DNA of 64,000 bases from Eopsaltria australis (GCA_034509425.1 JAVTVJ010000075.1:1-64000); one strand, 5' to 3'; shown: positions 1-13,777, numbered from the stretch's first letter. Translations and numbers: made by a program. Notes: a model not told the origin generated them from the sequence alone.

Positions 1-1949
1 TGATTGAATGAAATGTTTTAAATGAAAATAAAAGGAAGCATCAGCAAAATATAACAATGATGAAATGAACAGGAAACATTCTTTTCACAAAATAATTAAT
101 TTTTGCTTATCTTTCCTAAAGAGGATAGACTTTTGAGAAATACTTATTAATTTAAACCAATATTTTTTGAAACCAAATTTATTTATCCTTCCAAACTGTG
201 AGACTCATCATGGGCCAGCAGTTTCTTGCAAAATGTATGGCTCTTAATTGTAACCGTTCCTTTTTTTAGGAATGGAAGGTGGAAGCAAGAGTCCCCCTCC
301 CCTCTGCCATGACATGAGATGGTGTCAAATAACATTAGGGTCTTGGCCACACCACATGGCTCCAGGCTCCACCCCTCCACAGCTCCTGCAAAAAGTTAGG
401 AGTAGGCCAAAATCAGGACACTATGCTTCAAAAAAAAAACCCATCTGTGAGGGAACACTGCTTATCAAGGAGTTACTTGGGTAGTTGAATTTCTTCATAT
501 TTTTGACAGTAGTAAGAATAAAACCACTCATCTCAGTGTACTGTTTTTTTCCTTCTGGTTTATTGAACTTGCATTGTGTGGGTTTTCTTTTCCATCTCTC
601 CAAGTCAGGGAAAATGATTAAGAAAGAGAGAAAGAGATTTCTCTAACGAGTCTACACATAATGCAAAATTTATATGGCTTCATGTGCAGCTGGGCAAAGC
701 ATGATATGGTGCACAAATAAGAAAGGAAATTTTCCATGGTTTTTTGGAGGTAAGAATCCTAGTTACTACTGGCCATCATGACCTACTTGTTCAGTTTAGG
801 AAGAAGTGGATACTTTCCATGGGAGAAGCTTAAGCATCAGATTTGCTCCTTGGAGCATTAATAAAGGGGCTCAGTTAGCTTCATCTCATTATTTTACTAT
901 GAGTATTGACTTTGGCCTACAGTCATGTATAGATAAAATGGTGCAAGGGCTTGTCCTAAGTGATTACTCAGAATTACAAATCATTTCACGTGTAACTGAA
1001 TACTGCAGCCTAGCTGGCACTCTGCCCCTTTCTTTTCCCACCTGCATCTTTCCAGCATCCCACTCTCCACTCTTTATTGCCCCAATAAGAGAATGGATCC
1101 AGGCTTGGATAAATGGATAATTAATCCTACTCACTGAAAGTGGACTTTTTATTCACCAGCAGGAGGAGGACATATATGCCTATCTCACAGTGTTATGCCA
1201 ACAAAGATACAGGAAAAATATTTAATGGTAGCTTGGTAGCAGACAAACAACAGGGAGTGTATAACTGTGTATGTACCCTTTCTCAAACAAAGTAATTAGA
1301 CATGACTGGGGTTTTTTTGGTGCTAGCAATTGCCCAATGATTTCTGAATACATAAAAGGTTATCACTAAATGTGTCGGTTTTAAAAAGGAATGAGCACAA
1401 AAGTAAGAAAGATAAATTTTAGTTGCTCTGGGATTCTAAAAGCCCATTATTTTTAAGAGTGCAGAGAGAATCAATAAAATAAAGAGACACATAAAAGCTC
1501 AAGATACTCTTGGTACATCCAAATAAAATAAAATAGAAAGTGCAATGTTCAACTTACAGAGTACAAGATGCGAGATGAAAAGAGAGTTTTTTAGGGATAT
1601 ACCAGCTTTCTTGAGTGCATCTTCAGTGGTATATTACAGCAATTTCCCCCTGAGCAAGATCCTAGCATTTTTCTAAACTTTGTTTCATATCTAGACTTTG
1701 TGTGAAGAAGAATCTTGAAACAGTTACTTTGCACAAGTACCTATGATCAAGGATAAGATTTAATATATATTCCTGCTTACTCAGGTATCAAGTTCCCGTA
1801 AGGTCACAAAGCAGATTTTTCTCCCAGTTTCTTACAGGTCTAAACAGAATAAAAATTCTTTCTGTGAGCCACATGGTATATCATGGTATATGATGCAACC
1901 AAATGCCTGAAACTGCTTGCTAAGAGAGGAAAGTCAGAATTCAGTTATT

Positions 1950-1990
1950 AAAAAAACCACAAAAACAAAAACCCAACCAAAACACACCTA
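1950..1990. repeat. A/C-only low-complexity tract
   Basis: About 40 bases made almost entirely of A and C, as AAAAAC, AACCC and AACC words. It is a simple-sequence tract and may be the decayed tail of an old retroposon. Similar A/C tracts on the same strand occur at 9864-9901, 40560-40620 and 54354-54391. Confidence 0.6.
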
Positions 1991-4900
1991 ATAAATTTAA
2001 ATTTACCTATTATGGTAATATGTTTTCTGGTACTATTTTTGTTCATTGTTACTATTTCTACATTAAAAACAGATTAAAAACCAGAAAGTGCATAAAGAGC
2101 CATGGAGGCCTTACTAAGTTTAGAATTATAATACTGATAACTGAATATTTTACACTCAGCTTTGCAAAAAACAAACAAAACAGTCCAAATTTATCAAACA
2201 ACTTAATGCAAGTGAAAGTTTGACCTTGCCAAATTACAGCCTAAAACTATTAGTGATGAGTATTAATAATATATAATGCATTTATAATTGCAATATATTT
2301 TGCTGAGGTGTATGCACTTTTTTTAATTGAAGGATCCTACTGTTTTTTCCTCTTCAGTTACATTTTGTACTTGAATGTTTGGGCTCTTTTAATTCATTTG
2401 ACTCTCTACAGTGGAAATAATTTATTTTGTAAATTCAATCTGAGGGTGCTACTGAAATTAAAACTTTTCAGCAATTGGAAAAATAGCTTCACAGAGATAA
2501 TTTGAAATTTGATATTTTGTTTAAAGCATCTAGATATATGCAGCTCACAGATCTGTGTTTAACCCCTTAGGGGGATCAGCTCTGTTGCTTGCACCATGAA
2601 TGAGTGTGTAAGCCTCAGAAAAATTGTGCCTCCTGGAAGAATTGGCTAACCTTGCCATTTTGGGAGACAATCTGAAGAGCTTTCTTGACAGAATGTGGCA
2701 AGGAATATATGTGGTCTTTATAATTATTATAACCAGCTGAAGGTCCATCTTGCAGCAATGCTCCACCTCTCAAATCATATTTTAACTGTTAAGTGTGTGT
2801 GTTTTTCTGGTGGTGATGATGTTCTCGTTTGTTTCCATTTCTTCAGTTATGTTACTGCTAATTTGCAGTATTAGCAAAAAATAATCTCTTCACCTAAATA
2901 AAGAAAGAGAAGAAAAGGTCAGGATAAGTCCTGAATACCTTACTACTGAGAGGAATGTCTGTACAGAGTCACATGATGCAAATGATCTGGACAAAGAAAT
3001 CTGCCTTTTCAGTAAATAATTCACATGACAAGCCAAGTATGCTAGCTGGTCATGATGTGGTCATTTTGATGAATTTAATAAACTAGGAAGCTCTTCCTAC
3101 AAATATTTGGAGTGAATCAAAACCATGAACTCCTTTATACTTGTAAATATTTCTGTGTGTACAATTTAATTAGCTGCAATTTAATTTATTACTGGAACGT
3201 ACTTATATAGATAAATCCAACAATGTGAATATATTTTGAAAACATACACTCTAAATATCCACTGACACAACACTGCCAGGATCTGCTTAGGCCAGGACAA
3301 CTGTCTCATATTATTTCTACCTGTTGCTTCAGCTATTCCATCAGAATGAGGATGGTCTCTCCTATGGAGCCATATAACTTATCATCAGTAAGAAGCTTAA
3401 TCAACTCATATAACTGAAACAACTGAGCACTTGCTACTTTTGGAAGATCATATAAAGGACTATGTTCTTACCTGTAAAAGTTGTAAAAAGCAATGAACAA
3501 AACCTTCTAGTTATTCTGTTGGTCATTTATAACTATAAATGAAAATTATTCAAGGAAAATCTGTTTCTTACAGTTTAAGCACTAACAGATATTGTTTATA
3601 GTATTTTGTACCCTGATGTTCTAGAATAAAAGAGATCTGTTTCCCCAGATTTCAGTGATGCTAAGAAAATTAAGAAGTGACAAAAATGCATGAATCAGGG
3701 AAAATGAGCACATATTTCACAGAGCCCTTTATTTACATACGCCTTTCTTAGAACTGTCCTTGAATTAGGACAAAAGCTAATGGTTTACTAAGAGTGAAAA
3801 TAAGCCCAGCTCAGGGAAAGAAGACAACATGTGAAACAAAATTATACTTTAACAGTTTTATTAACCATGGTGGTAGAAGAGGGATTCTGACATGGTGCTT
3901 TAACATGCCTTAATGAAGGAGATCTGGTACCCTGATCATAGACTGGGCCAGACTGGTGTGAAGCTGTTGCATAGGGAGAAAAGATGTTCAAAAGCATCCT
4001 CCAGAGCTTGTTAAGTCACTAAAAAAAGAGGTGTTCAGATGGTAAAGTGCCCCATATTGAGTCTTATTAATAAAATAACTTCCTTTTAGCCACTTTGTAG
4101 CCACTCAACATGCTATATACTCTACTCTTTCCCTTTCTGTACAAAGGGCTGGAGAAGAGAATATCAAGTGGCCTCCACTGCCATAAGATGCACATTCCAG
4201 TGACCTTTGCCTTCAGGGTTTACACCAGGGAGTCATCTGCAAGAGGCAAAAGTAGCTGCTGTTCATGCAATCTTATTTACACAGAGTTTTTGCATGGGGA
4301 ATGCTGCATCCTGAAACACAGCCTCTATCTGATCTGTTTGGTTTCACAGTGTCTCAGTATCTCCAGGGTAACACTCAGGCACCTTGTAACACTCCTCTAT
4401 TCTTTGCAAGCAACACTGGCCAGTCAGGTTCTCCAGGAGACTAAACACCATAAAAAATTTTAATCTTAACCAGTTTCTGAGTAGATACTCTACTTTTCAG
4501 TTCCAATGCCCAATGTCATCCTGATTCTTGTCCTGCTTAATTCTACATATTTCTTTTGTTTCATAAATGAAGACAACAAATTACAAGTTCAATGGTGGAA
4601 CGGAAGCAGGAAAGAGCACATAAGCATTATTCTAGCAGAGACTTCATTATCACTACAAATTGTCGGGGGAAAAAAAAAGGACTTCAGCAGTCTTGTTTAA
4701 AGTCTGTATCATATTTTCATGGCTGGGATTTTCCTTATTCTTCTGTGACTAGAAAATGTAAAAGCAAGACAATGTGGGTATAGTTAATTCCATTTCTGAA
4801 AGTCAGTTTTTGCCTCCATGGTTGGATTTCATTGAATCCAACAAAAAGAAAAAGAAGGAGTAAACAGAATTGGTATGTTATTTGCTTTTAGCTTTGATAA

Positions 4901-7900
4901 CCTCTCACATCTAATTACAAATAAAAGGCTTCTCTGTATCTGTTGTCAAAATTAAAATAATGGATATTTTCTACTTTCTCTCTAGCCCTTTCAGACATCC
5001 TGTGAAACTACAATAGGGTGTTCAAGTTCTGTCTGTGTCTGTGTGACTTCTTTGCAAATGAAGATGGATGGAGTTTTTCCATTTAAATTATTAAGACCAG
5101 CTGTTTCTAAAAGAGAGAGTGGGTTGGGTTTTTGCAGGTCTTCCAAGCTAATGTATCATCAGAGTTCTAGTGATTGATTAAATAACTCACTGGTCTAAGT
5201 TTCTACATACAAGACATCTCAGCAATTTAAACAAATGTCATGCAAATGAAAGAATTCTTTTATCCATCTATATTCATTTATATATATATGCATGTCTTAT
5301 AGAAAAGACACTAATTTTTGTCCCATTCCGACAGTAGTTTTTTAAAGTTCTAAAAAATTCACAACTTTTTTTTTGCATGTTTTCATCATATTTCCTAAAT
5401 TGTTATCCTCCACCTTCTTTCCCTGAAAATAGACATTTGTGATCAAAATTATGTTGACACCACTAAAATTGATTTTGCTGTATGATTTGTACTGTTTTTT
5501 TGTCAGACCCCCTTGTTTTTTCTGAGCCACTTTTTCAAAAGCCTTGCTTTGCTTGGATGCTAAAGCTCTGTTTAACTACCAGAAAAGTTTGCAAGAAGAA
5601 AAAATTAGCCGACCCTTTTCTTGAAAGAGCCCCTCTGCATCTTGATAGATTTCTGTCCATGGCTCTCTTGTAGTGAGGTCATATCTAGCTAAATCTGAAC
5701 TTTCTACATTGCAGTTCCGAAATCAGACTGAGAATGATACTTTAAACTGCTGTTTTCTACTAAGCTGTATTAGCCTGTAAGTTTTTGTTGTTTTCCCTAA
5801 TGTACAGAAGAAGTTCTGTTCTCTGCTTCAAAACTTAATAAGTTTTAACAGGTTAAATTATAACCCCATAATGGAAAGTGTGCAATGATTCTTAGAAAGG
5901 GGTGGTTCATTCCTGTTACAGATAGCCCATGTGCTGGTGTCATAAATGGCCATTTTATAGATGGATAATGTACTATAGTCATAATTCTTTATTGCTGATA
6001 GTTATTGCACTAGATCATGACCCTTGGATATTGAGAGTCAGTTTTTAATATCACAACCATTTACAGAGGTTAATGGACTAGGTTTTGCAGCTTTTGACCT
6101 TTTGATGGTGAGGGTTAGGGGGTTGCATTTGTGCACTAAACTGCCAGAAAATATCTGTTTATTTATCTTAGCTATAATAGACATGGTTGCTGCTTGTAAT
6201 CAAGAAGCTGAGAACAATGTGACTTGCATGACTTGGAATTATTTGAGCTGCATCTTCTAAGGTACACTGAGTATGAGATTTTCAATTTTTATTAATTAGA
6301 AAATCAATGTTTATTAACATTCAATCTTTACTATATTTCATCTACATGAATAAGGTTGAAATTGAATTATGGTAGCTAGAAAATATTTGATAACTGTGGC
6401 TTTCAATACAGAATTGTTTTGAGGATCTCGGTCAGGTTTATGACTTGGCTAGGTTACCTGTAGGTGGCTTCCTCAAGTGTTACATGTACTGATCTGAAAC
6501 AGTCACAGCAGGCTAATCACAAGGGTAAGTTTTCTGGTCAAAGTGTAGGAACTCTTCTGTTTCAGAAAGCCTTTTTCTTATGCCATAAAATGCCTTCAAT
6601 ATGAGGAAGCCATTTTAATGCTTCTGCAGCAATGAAACAGGCATCAGGTCTGCAGTATCGACAGTAGCATGGACTACAAAAGTAAAGAATTAAAATTTAG
6701 CCCTTCTTCCTTTTAGAAGTTCAAGTTAACTTTGTCAGTTACTTAGAAAGTAAAACATGGGGGTGAAGGGAAGAAAAAACCCTCAGAAACAAAAGCAGAA
6801 GAATAGAGCAATTATTCTGATTCAATATTTCAACAGAATAACTAATGTTAAATATGGGGAATATTAAAGGATGCTGTCTATTTTTAAAATAAACTTACAA
6901 AAGTCAGTTATGCTTCAATTGTCTAAAATTCTTATTCAAGTGGAGATGTTCAAAAAACAGGTGGAAAAATGTGGTGAAGCTATGGCAGAAAGACGTGGGA
7001 ACACTGAATAGTTGAAGCATGGTGACTTGTCTGAGTTTGAACCAAGACCTGATGCACTAAATGTTTCTAAATCCTAGTCAAATTTCTATAAGTTAATTTT
7101 CAGAACTAAAGACTTCAAGATTTCATTTATTTTTCCTAGTCAGCAAACCTTCACAGATTCTGATTTTTTAGCATTATTTTTACAACTATTTATTTTAAAA
7201 ATATTTTGAGCACCAGGTAATTCAGATAAGCTCGTAGGAAATTTGTCCAACTCTAGCTTGAGAGAATTTGTAAAGCTCTTCAACCACAATGGCTTTTTTA
7301 CTCCTATTTATCCTTCTTGCAGCTTTTATCCTCCCTTCCCCCTCTTCTTTACTCCCTCTTCTTTGCTACCACAGCAGTGTAGGTGGGAGTGCTGCATTTT
7401 GTTTGCTGAGCCTGTGAAGCTGAATGATTCCAATATAATCAAACTACACTTTTATAGTGTCACTTTATACCATGCAGCCCAGGGTGCTAACAAAATAATA
7501 AAATTAGCAGCTCAGATAATGACGAGCAAGGCAGGTCAAACAAATAATCTTTTAGACTTGGAATTGAAACTGGAATGGTATTAGAGTTGCAAACAGCCAG
7601 AGGCAGTGCTGACATATGAGACAGTACTTATCCAAGCCCCAAGCATAGATATGTGGGGAGTGTTTTGGAGATCTGATCATGGATGATACTGAGTGCTTCC
7701 TGCAGGCCATGAGAAAGAAGAAGTAAATGGGACACAGCCACAGTAGCGATACTGACAAGTACTCAGCATCTGAAAGGATTGGACTCTAATGCCCAACCTG
7801 AATTTTTATTTGTAATCAGTATTGTGTTTTGAGGTACCTAGGGGCAAGGGTATTTCTACTCTACCTCATCTATAGTTGATTATCTCATTTTACCTTCAGC

Positions 7901-8553
7901 TTGACTCCATTTACAATGAAGAAAAAATAGTATCAGTTAACCAAACATTGCTGATGTGATGAACTACTTACATGGATTTCTTTAAAAAGGTGTTTTGGAA
8001 GGTAAAAAGCCAACAGTGCTTTTGCAGTTTGAAATCATGTAAATTTCCTCTTTTTTCAATCAGGTAGCTTGCAAATCTCAAAGCACAAGAGGAAGTGTTT
8101 CTTATATTATGCAAGTCTAGTCCAAATCTACCAAGAAGCTGCCCTCTGAAAATGTGGGGGACTCTAAGATTTACACTGGTTAGGTACAAGTGCTTTTCGC
8201 TTATAAAATGGGTGATGGTCAGATCGATTAACTACAGTATATAGTACTTAAAGTGATGAAGAAAGACATTGGATGGTCAAATGATTAATGTCAAACTATC
8301 CATTTTGATGTTTGAAATCCTAATTGTGTTTAGCTCTGACCTCCACCCTCATTGCTACCGATATAATTACAGGATCTCATCTAAATGAGATGGATGAAAG
8401 AAAAAAAAAAAGGAAATTTCTGTCTTTAGTTTATCTTCAGAAGATTCTTTTATATCTACACATAGAAAGTGGTTAAATTCACTATTTCTTTAGCTGTCTG
8501 AAATATGCTCTTAGGAGATAACAGCACTTCATTGCTTAAAGTTACACGTTTGT

Positions 8554-8590
8554 ATTTCTTTCTTTCTCTTTTTCTCTCCTTCTCTCCCTT
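8554..8590. repeat. Polypyrimidine tract (T/C-rich)
   Basis: A run of TTTC, TTCTC and TCTCCC words with almost no purines on the plus strand. It is low-complexity sequence. No AG acceptor follows closely enough to argue for a splice site. Confidence 0.6.
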
Positions 8591-8689
8591 GTACGTTGCC
8601 TACTCTTTTGTTTGTACAATGTTCTTTTATCCCGAACAATATAACATTTTAGTTCTTGTAATAAATGCCTTCATGTGAGGCAGTTCAGC

Positions 8690-9060
8690 TAAGAGAATGT
8701 TATTAGACTGTGCTCTCAGGCAGTGCACCTTCACACGATCAATACGAATCCGAGCTTCTGTTCATTCCCTCTTTGCTTAAATTCCCTGCAAATGTGCAAG
8801 GGAAGCAGCAGAGGGTGTCATCAATCATGGGCTACTCTGACATGCGCTGAAACCTGACCAATGCTGAGATGTTTTAATAAGGCATCCATTAAAACCCTCA
8901 AATAAATTGCAATTTGAAAACAGAACGTAATACCAGCCAAGTTTTCCTCATCCATCTTGTGGCATGTCATGTAATGTAATTGCACTGTTAATTTATCCGA
9001 GAACTTTCTCTGTTCATGGTTTCATTGGCATTGCTTAATTTCCCTGCAGACTCTTGTGTG
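8690..9060. promoter_or_regulatory. Candidate conserved noncoding element
   Basis: This block differs in texture from its surroundings. It keeps several CpGs in a row (ACACGATC, ATACGAATCCGAG, GACATGCGCTG) where the neighbourhood has almost none. It is also packed with homeodomain or POU-like AT words (CATTAAAACC, AAATTGCAATTTG, GTAATTGCACTGTTAATTT). No frame through it is convincingly coding. CpG retention in AT-rich DNA is typical of constrained or unmethylated enhancers, but conservation itself cannot be seen in one sequence, so this is inference. Confidence 0.3.
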
Positions 9061-11539
9061 TGCATGGAGGTGAGTGTACATGCATGTGTTGTGCATATAT
9101 GTGTCTGTTTCCACTTAAGGGGTGATAATGGGTCTGTTTAGCATGGCATTAGCGGGAGTAACAATCAAGGATTGGAAATGTTTGACATTTTGTCAATGAC
9201 TCCTGAGCTTTCTGATATTTCCTAACCAGTTCTTGCCTGGAGCAGGCCCCCCTTTTCTTGCCTTCCCAGCTTGCCATTGGTTTATGCCCCTCAAGAGCGG
9301 GATCCCTCACAGTGCCTGTGGATCCCATCAATAAATATTGACAAAAGGGTTGAGGGACCATTTAAGATCACAAAGCAATGGCAGTCAAAACAACACAATG
9401 CTGATTTCTGTTCCTGTGCTTAGGAGGTACGCATGAAGTTTTGGCAAGGGCAGGGAAAGTGACAAGTAGTATATCAATAGGACAGAATGAAAAAAATGCT
9501 TGTGTAAAATAATGTTTAAAAAATTACATTTAAGATTCTCTTTTTAAAACATAAGTTCTGGGAGAAAGATACAGGCAGAAGCTCATATAGATTTCTTTGT
9601 CTGCCATGCATAAATCTAAAAATAAAGCTATTCTTCATCTATGGCTGCATCAGCAGTTTCTTTACTTTTGTTTATTCTTCTGGGTTTTTGATAATCCTTT
9701 ATCTCTCTTTGCTGTGAAAAAAAAAACACTTTCACACGTATAAAGCAAAATGTTGCTGATATGCACACACATTCTAAATCTGGTCTTCCGTTCTAACTTT
9801 AATACTAATTACAGTTTTGTTTGTTTTAGTCAATTTCCTTTTTGGAGTCAATAATTGCCATATTAAAAAAACCAAACAAACCAAACCCCAAAAACAAACC
9901 CTAGACTTTTTTTTTTCAGACAATGGAGATAAATCAAATGGTAATAAAAAGCTTTTTAAATGAAAGAAATCAGAATACTTGCATTTGATTTCTATAGTTT
10001 GGTACTCTACCATACAATTCACCCCATTTCTAAAGAGCTGCTCCTAAATATTTTTTTTCACTTCTGTGTTTTCAGTTACATTGGAGATATGTATAGGGAC
10101 ATATTCTGTATCTGGAAAGGTTCAAAAGCCTGGATTTCTGAGTCACTGAGCACCCAGTTTCTGAATGCCAGAGAAACTACAGGGATCAGTACTGATGATA
10201 ATAACATCTCAAATGTGCTGTACAAGGTTACTAAGCACGTAATGGATATTCCAGTCATTGTAGTGTCAGCATCTTAAATCTTTATGGAAGTAATTTTAAA
10301 TCATTAGGAAAAAACCCCTAAAACTTTAACTTTTCAAGCATCTGATTCCATTTTTTATATAAGGGTTCAGGCATCAGTGTAGTGCATTTAAAAATGGACA
10401 TGAGGCAATATTGCTGCAACCCCTCACAAACGGCTTCTTTCCATGCTGATGTTCAAAGAACTGAAAAAAATACGTGTCACTAAGGCCCAGAGAATCAATT
10501 AATATCGTTTTCAGCCACAATGTCTCCCACAGATAGCATTCAGAAAAGTGTGAAAATACCTGCAGAAAAATACATGTGTCTAATTTTTCACCATTTTTTT
10601 TCCATAAAATTGTTGTAAGTTCAAATTAGGTGAAAATACAGATTCCAGGAGATTCTATTTTGTTAATTTTCTCCCTTATAGGGCAGATTTTTAGTTCTTT
10701 GTTTCTGTTTAATCAACCTTAAGATCAACACTGCAATCATATGAAGGGTTTGGTGAGGTACTCAATCAATTCTACAGTAATCATCCCTGAAATGCTCATT
10801 TTGATATAAAAATGATGGCATTGTAATCATCCTGAGTAATCATTACTTCACTTATGCATTCTTTATATGTTTATTATTCCTAAGACTGCAAATATTGCAG
10901 ATGAGACAAATTAACAGGGATCTATTAGTAGTGATTTGTTTAGATGTGTAGGTATAAACTGACATTTTTTATATATACATGGAATTAATGAAATATTAAT
11001 GCACTGAGAACACTGAATTCAGTTCTGTCAGTCTACTTTAAGGAGAAGAAATGAATATGAGTCTTAAAATGATATAAAAAAACCCCATAAAATAGAAATG
11101 TGCTTGTTAAATAAAATTAAACAGAGTTTATGTGTCTGTTTCACGGGCACTGGGCATGATTCCACATTCCCTAAGGATACCATACATCACTTTGCTAGTG
11201 TAAAGGGAGCATAAATCATATTTACAGTTACTTCATGCCTGCTTTGTACTGCCAGAGTCATGTAAAACAGTGCAAGTGTAAATGAAGTTTGAAATAAAAG
11301 GAAATGCAAAAAAATTCTGTAAGCACAGGTAAAGCACAAAAGACACACTCATGTATTTCTGGTACTTGGAACTACAGCCATTATGGATATCAATGGAGTG
11401 ATTATTTAGTTTCTTTCTTAGGAAACACAGGAACATTTAAAGAAAAAGGGCTTGACTGTTGAGTCCACAGTGGCCTGCCCCATTTAACCCTGTGATGTTT
11501 TTAAAGGAACTGATTTGTTTTACTTTTTGATTTCCTTTC
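9061..11539. other. Noncoding stretch, no gene seen
   Basis: It opens with a TG-rich patch (about 9051-9108) and contains an A/C-only tract at 9864-9901. Overlapping small frames on opposite strands at 9960-10277 (+) and 10076-10258 (-) show no family resemblance. Nothing else stands out. Confidence 0.7.
9864..9901. repeat. A/C-only low-complexity tract
   Basis: AAACC and AAAC words with no G or T for nearly 40 bases. Simple sequence, possibly an old retroposon tail. Confidence 0.6.
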
Positions 11540-11710
11540 TCTGAGCTCTTTCTTGAACTGATTTATAATTCTTGCATCTATTGCTGCCTTCAGCAACGTG
11601 TTCCATAATTCAGCTACCCTTTGTGTAATTAAATTCTGTTTGAATTGCTTATAGGTTTGTACTGCTTGTAAGCTTTCCATCCGGGATCTCTTGTTTCTGA
11701 GTTACTAAAA
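11540..11710 (-). mobile_element. Old CR1/L3-like LINE 3'-region remnant
   Basis: Read on the minus strand, this follows the word order of the 3' part of CR1/L3-type LINEs: a stretch like ATTACACAAAGGGTAGCTGA, then ATTATGGAACACGTTGC, then a Gly/Ala-rich GGCAGCAATAGATGC segment. That matches the conserved pattern in which a WNxLP-type end of the reverse-transcriptase frame (TGGAAC...TTGCC...GTGGATGC) precedes the 3' end. The copy is heavily diverged, its frame is degraded and no 3' tail is visible. The family assignment comes from remembered consensus texture, not a search. A 90-codon minus frame at 11629-11898 is at most a decayed piece of it. Confidence 0.5.
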
Positions 11711-12732
11711 TTGTACTGAGTATACCAGGAATAATGTAGTTTGACTACTAAAATACCTGTGTCTGAATTCAGACTGAATCTCAGGTAAGTAGACAAGAAA
11801 AATCTCTGTAAAATTACCTTTGAATTGACATTTTGGTCCTTAGAATGTTCTAATGTTGGTATGTGTCGGCGGAAATCTATGGAGATAAAACGTGACACTC
11901 CATAAAGAATAAAATTTCAGTTCTGGACAACATTTCCCATATTTTCTTAACAATTCCTTGGTCCAAATTTGAATGTGCCTGAATGTTTAAAATTCCCATT
12001 TGTGTTATTTATAATATGTATTTTTATATGCTTTCCCCATACCCTGATAGTTATGTGTCTTTTAAAGGAGCAGGCTTCTTCCCTCTCCTCCTCCCCCCTT
12101 CACTTTGAAAAAAATCTCAGGAAAATATGCCAGTAAACCAACATGACCACATGCAGTGATATTTTCAAGAAAACCTCAGGAGAAAAGCATTTCTATTTCA
12201 TAGCATAAATCTGAGCCGTTGGCCAGCCTTCTGTTTGCAAGTCTCCTGCACAACTCTCATGCTAATTCTCCACCAAACGTCCAGTTTTATGAAAGCTATA
12301 TTTTATCTGTTTGGTTCTTTGCAATCACATGAGAGTTGAAAAAGGAATATTAGCACCACTCACATTTTATAGTGGGAGTCACAGTACTTGGTTGACCCCT
12401 TTTTCAGGTCCTATTGAATTTCCTATACAAAGGAAATGAAAATGTTTTATATTTGATACAGCAGCGTATAACAAGAGGTTTAGTTATTACACGTAGAGCT
12501 GCAATTTTCTGCCTTTTGTTTCAGTTGTCTGATCTGAAATTTCAAAGCACAATGTTTGTTGGGGGTTTTTTAATTTTGAGTCTTCAGACACAGGGAACAA
12601 GGAACACTGTCATATGTATGCAATTTACTCTGAACAGGTAACATGGAAATCAGAGAATACAAGCACTGCGTTCACCTTTTGTGATTTGACTCCAAACCTC
12701 AGTTAAAATATATTGGAGCTACCTTTTCAGTG
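11711..12732. other. Noncoding stretch, no gene seen
   Basis: AT-rich sequence with a pyrimidine tract near 12072-12104. The frame at 12414-12641 (+, 75 codons) has no recognisable content. It leads directly into the telomere-like array. Confidence 0.65.
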
Positions 12733-12888
12733 AGGTTATGGTTAGGGTTCGGGTTAGGGCTAGGGTTAGGTTTACGGTTAGGGTTAGGGTAGGGTTAGGA
12801 TTCAGGTTTGGGTTTGGGTTCGGGTTAGGGTTTGGGTTTTGATTTGGGTTTGGATTTGGTTTAGGACTAGGGTTAGGGTTAGGGTTAA
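12733..12888 (+). repeat. Degenerate interstitial telomeric repeat (TTAGGG)n
   Basis: About 155 bp of hexamer repeats with the G-rich strand on plus. I count about seven perfect TTAGGG units, interleaved with variants TTCGGG, CTAGGG, TTTGGG, TTACGG and units missing a base (GGGTAGGG). The 5' and 3' edges are cleaner; the centre is mostly TTTGGG/TTTGGT. The array starts abruptly after CAGTGAGG and ends at GGGTTAATG. This is vertebrate telomere sequence at an internal site, an old interstitial array rather than a chromosome end, because ordinary DNA continues for tens of kilobases on both sides. Confidence 0.92.
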
Positions 12889-13777
12889 TGTTACTGTAGA
12901 GCTCTTCACAAATAGGTAAAATGATTAAATTATTCTGCTCCCTTCACCTACCTGCTTTTTTCCATCTTAGAGGTATTTTAGCATTGGGATATTTTTTTCC
13001 CCTGAATCATCTGTTCTAATCTGTTAATCTGTATTTTTCTCCCAGTTTCCAAGATCCTGTATAAAGCTTAAATTTCACCTGTGTTAAACTAATCTAAATT
13101 TTGTTTTTTCTGGTAAGGAAGCAAAGCATAATTCCTCATAAAGAATTTAATACTGATGTAGCAAATTCAGTTTTTTGACATAATTTCGATTTCTTAAGAC
13201 CTCTGAATGTGAAATAAAAAAAACAAGTCTGTGAAATTTTTATTCTGGGAATTAAGCCATTAGTTTCAATGGATCAGGATTTCACTCAGAATAGTTGAAG
13301 GGCCAAGTGTTTTGCAAGCCTCAAATACCTAATAGAGTATGTGTGTGGTTCGGGCTCTTGCACACCGAGTGAAATAATCCATATTTGGGAGAAAAAGGTA
13401 CTACAAATTCTTATCTCATTGTGGGCAAGGGCATTGCTTGCTTGCACAATGAGTCCAAACAATTCTAATGGGAAATGTGTCAGTTCTTGGCTTGATTATT
13501 ATATTAGTGATAAATGAGGATAAGGATTTAGAACTGGTTAAATTACAGGACAATGCCAAATACATGCAGGCAAAATCTTTAAGTTAAAATAGTCTGTCTG
13601 AGTGAAACCTCACTTCTGACAGATGCTATGAATGCGTGTCATAAAAATTAAGGAAATAGAAGTCGTATATCTTCAAGAATAAATATGAGATTATAATAAC
13701 AGAGACAAAATCAACTTCATGGCAGGAGAATTTAAAACATCATAAAATAAAACTAAGAGAAAAAATAGGCTCTAGGT

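Larger units (their letters stand above)
1..8689. other. Noncoding AT-rich stretch, no gene seen
   Basis: No open frame here resembles a known protein. The longest, at 4110-4463 (+, 117 codons), 806-1120 (+, 104 codons) and 7243-7584 (+, 113 codons), have no domain, no signal peptide followed by a mature chain, and no flanking splice pattern, so I treat them as chance. Visible local structure: an A/C-only tract at 1950-1990, a 10-bp doublet at 1872-1891, a short TA run near 5280, an A11 run at 8401 and a pyrimidine tract at 8554-8590. I see no transposon signature, although old diverged copies could be missed by eye. Confidence 0.7.

Noticed and set aside
4110..4463. 117-codon plus-strand frame, among the longest in the window
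   Set aside because: Cys/Leu/Ser-rich with no motif; a frame of this length is expected by chance in 64 kb.
12733..12888. A true chromosome end or assembly join
   Set aside because: The array is short, degenerate and flanked by ordinary sequence on both sides.
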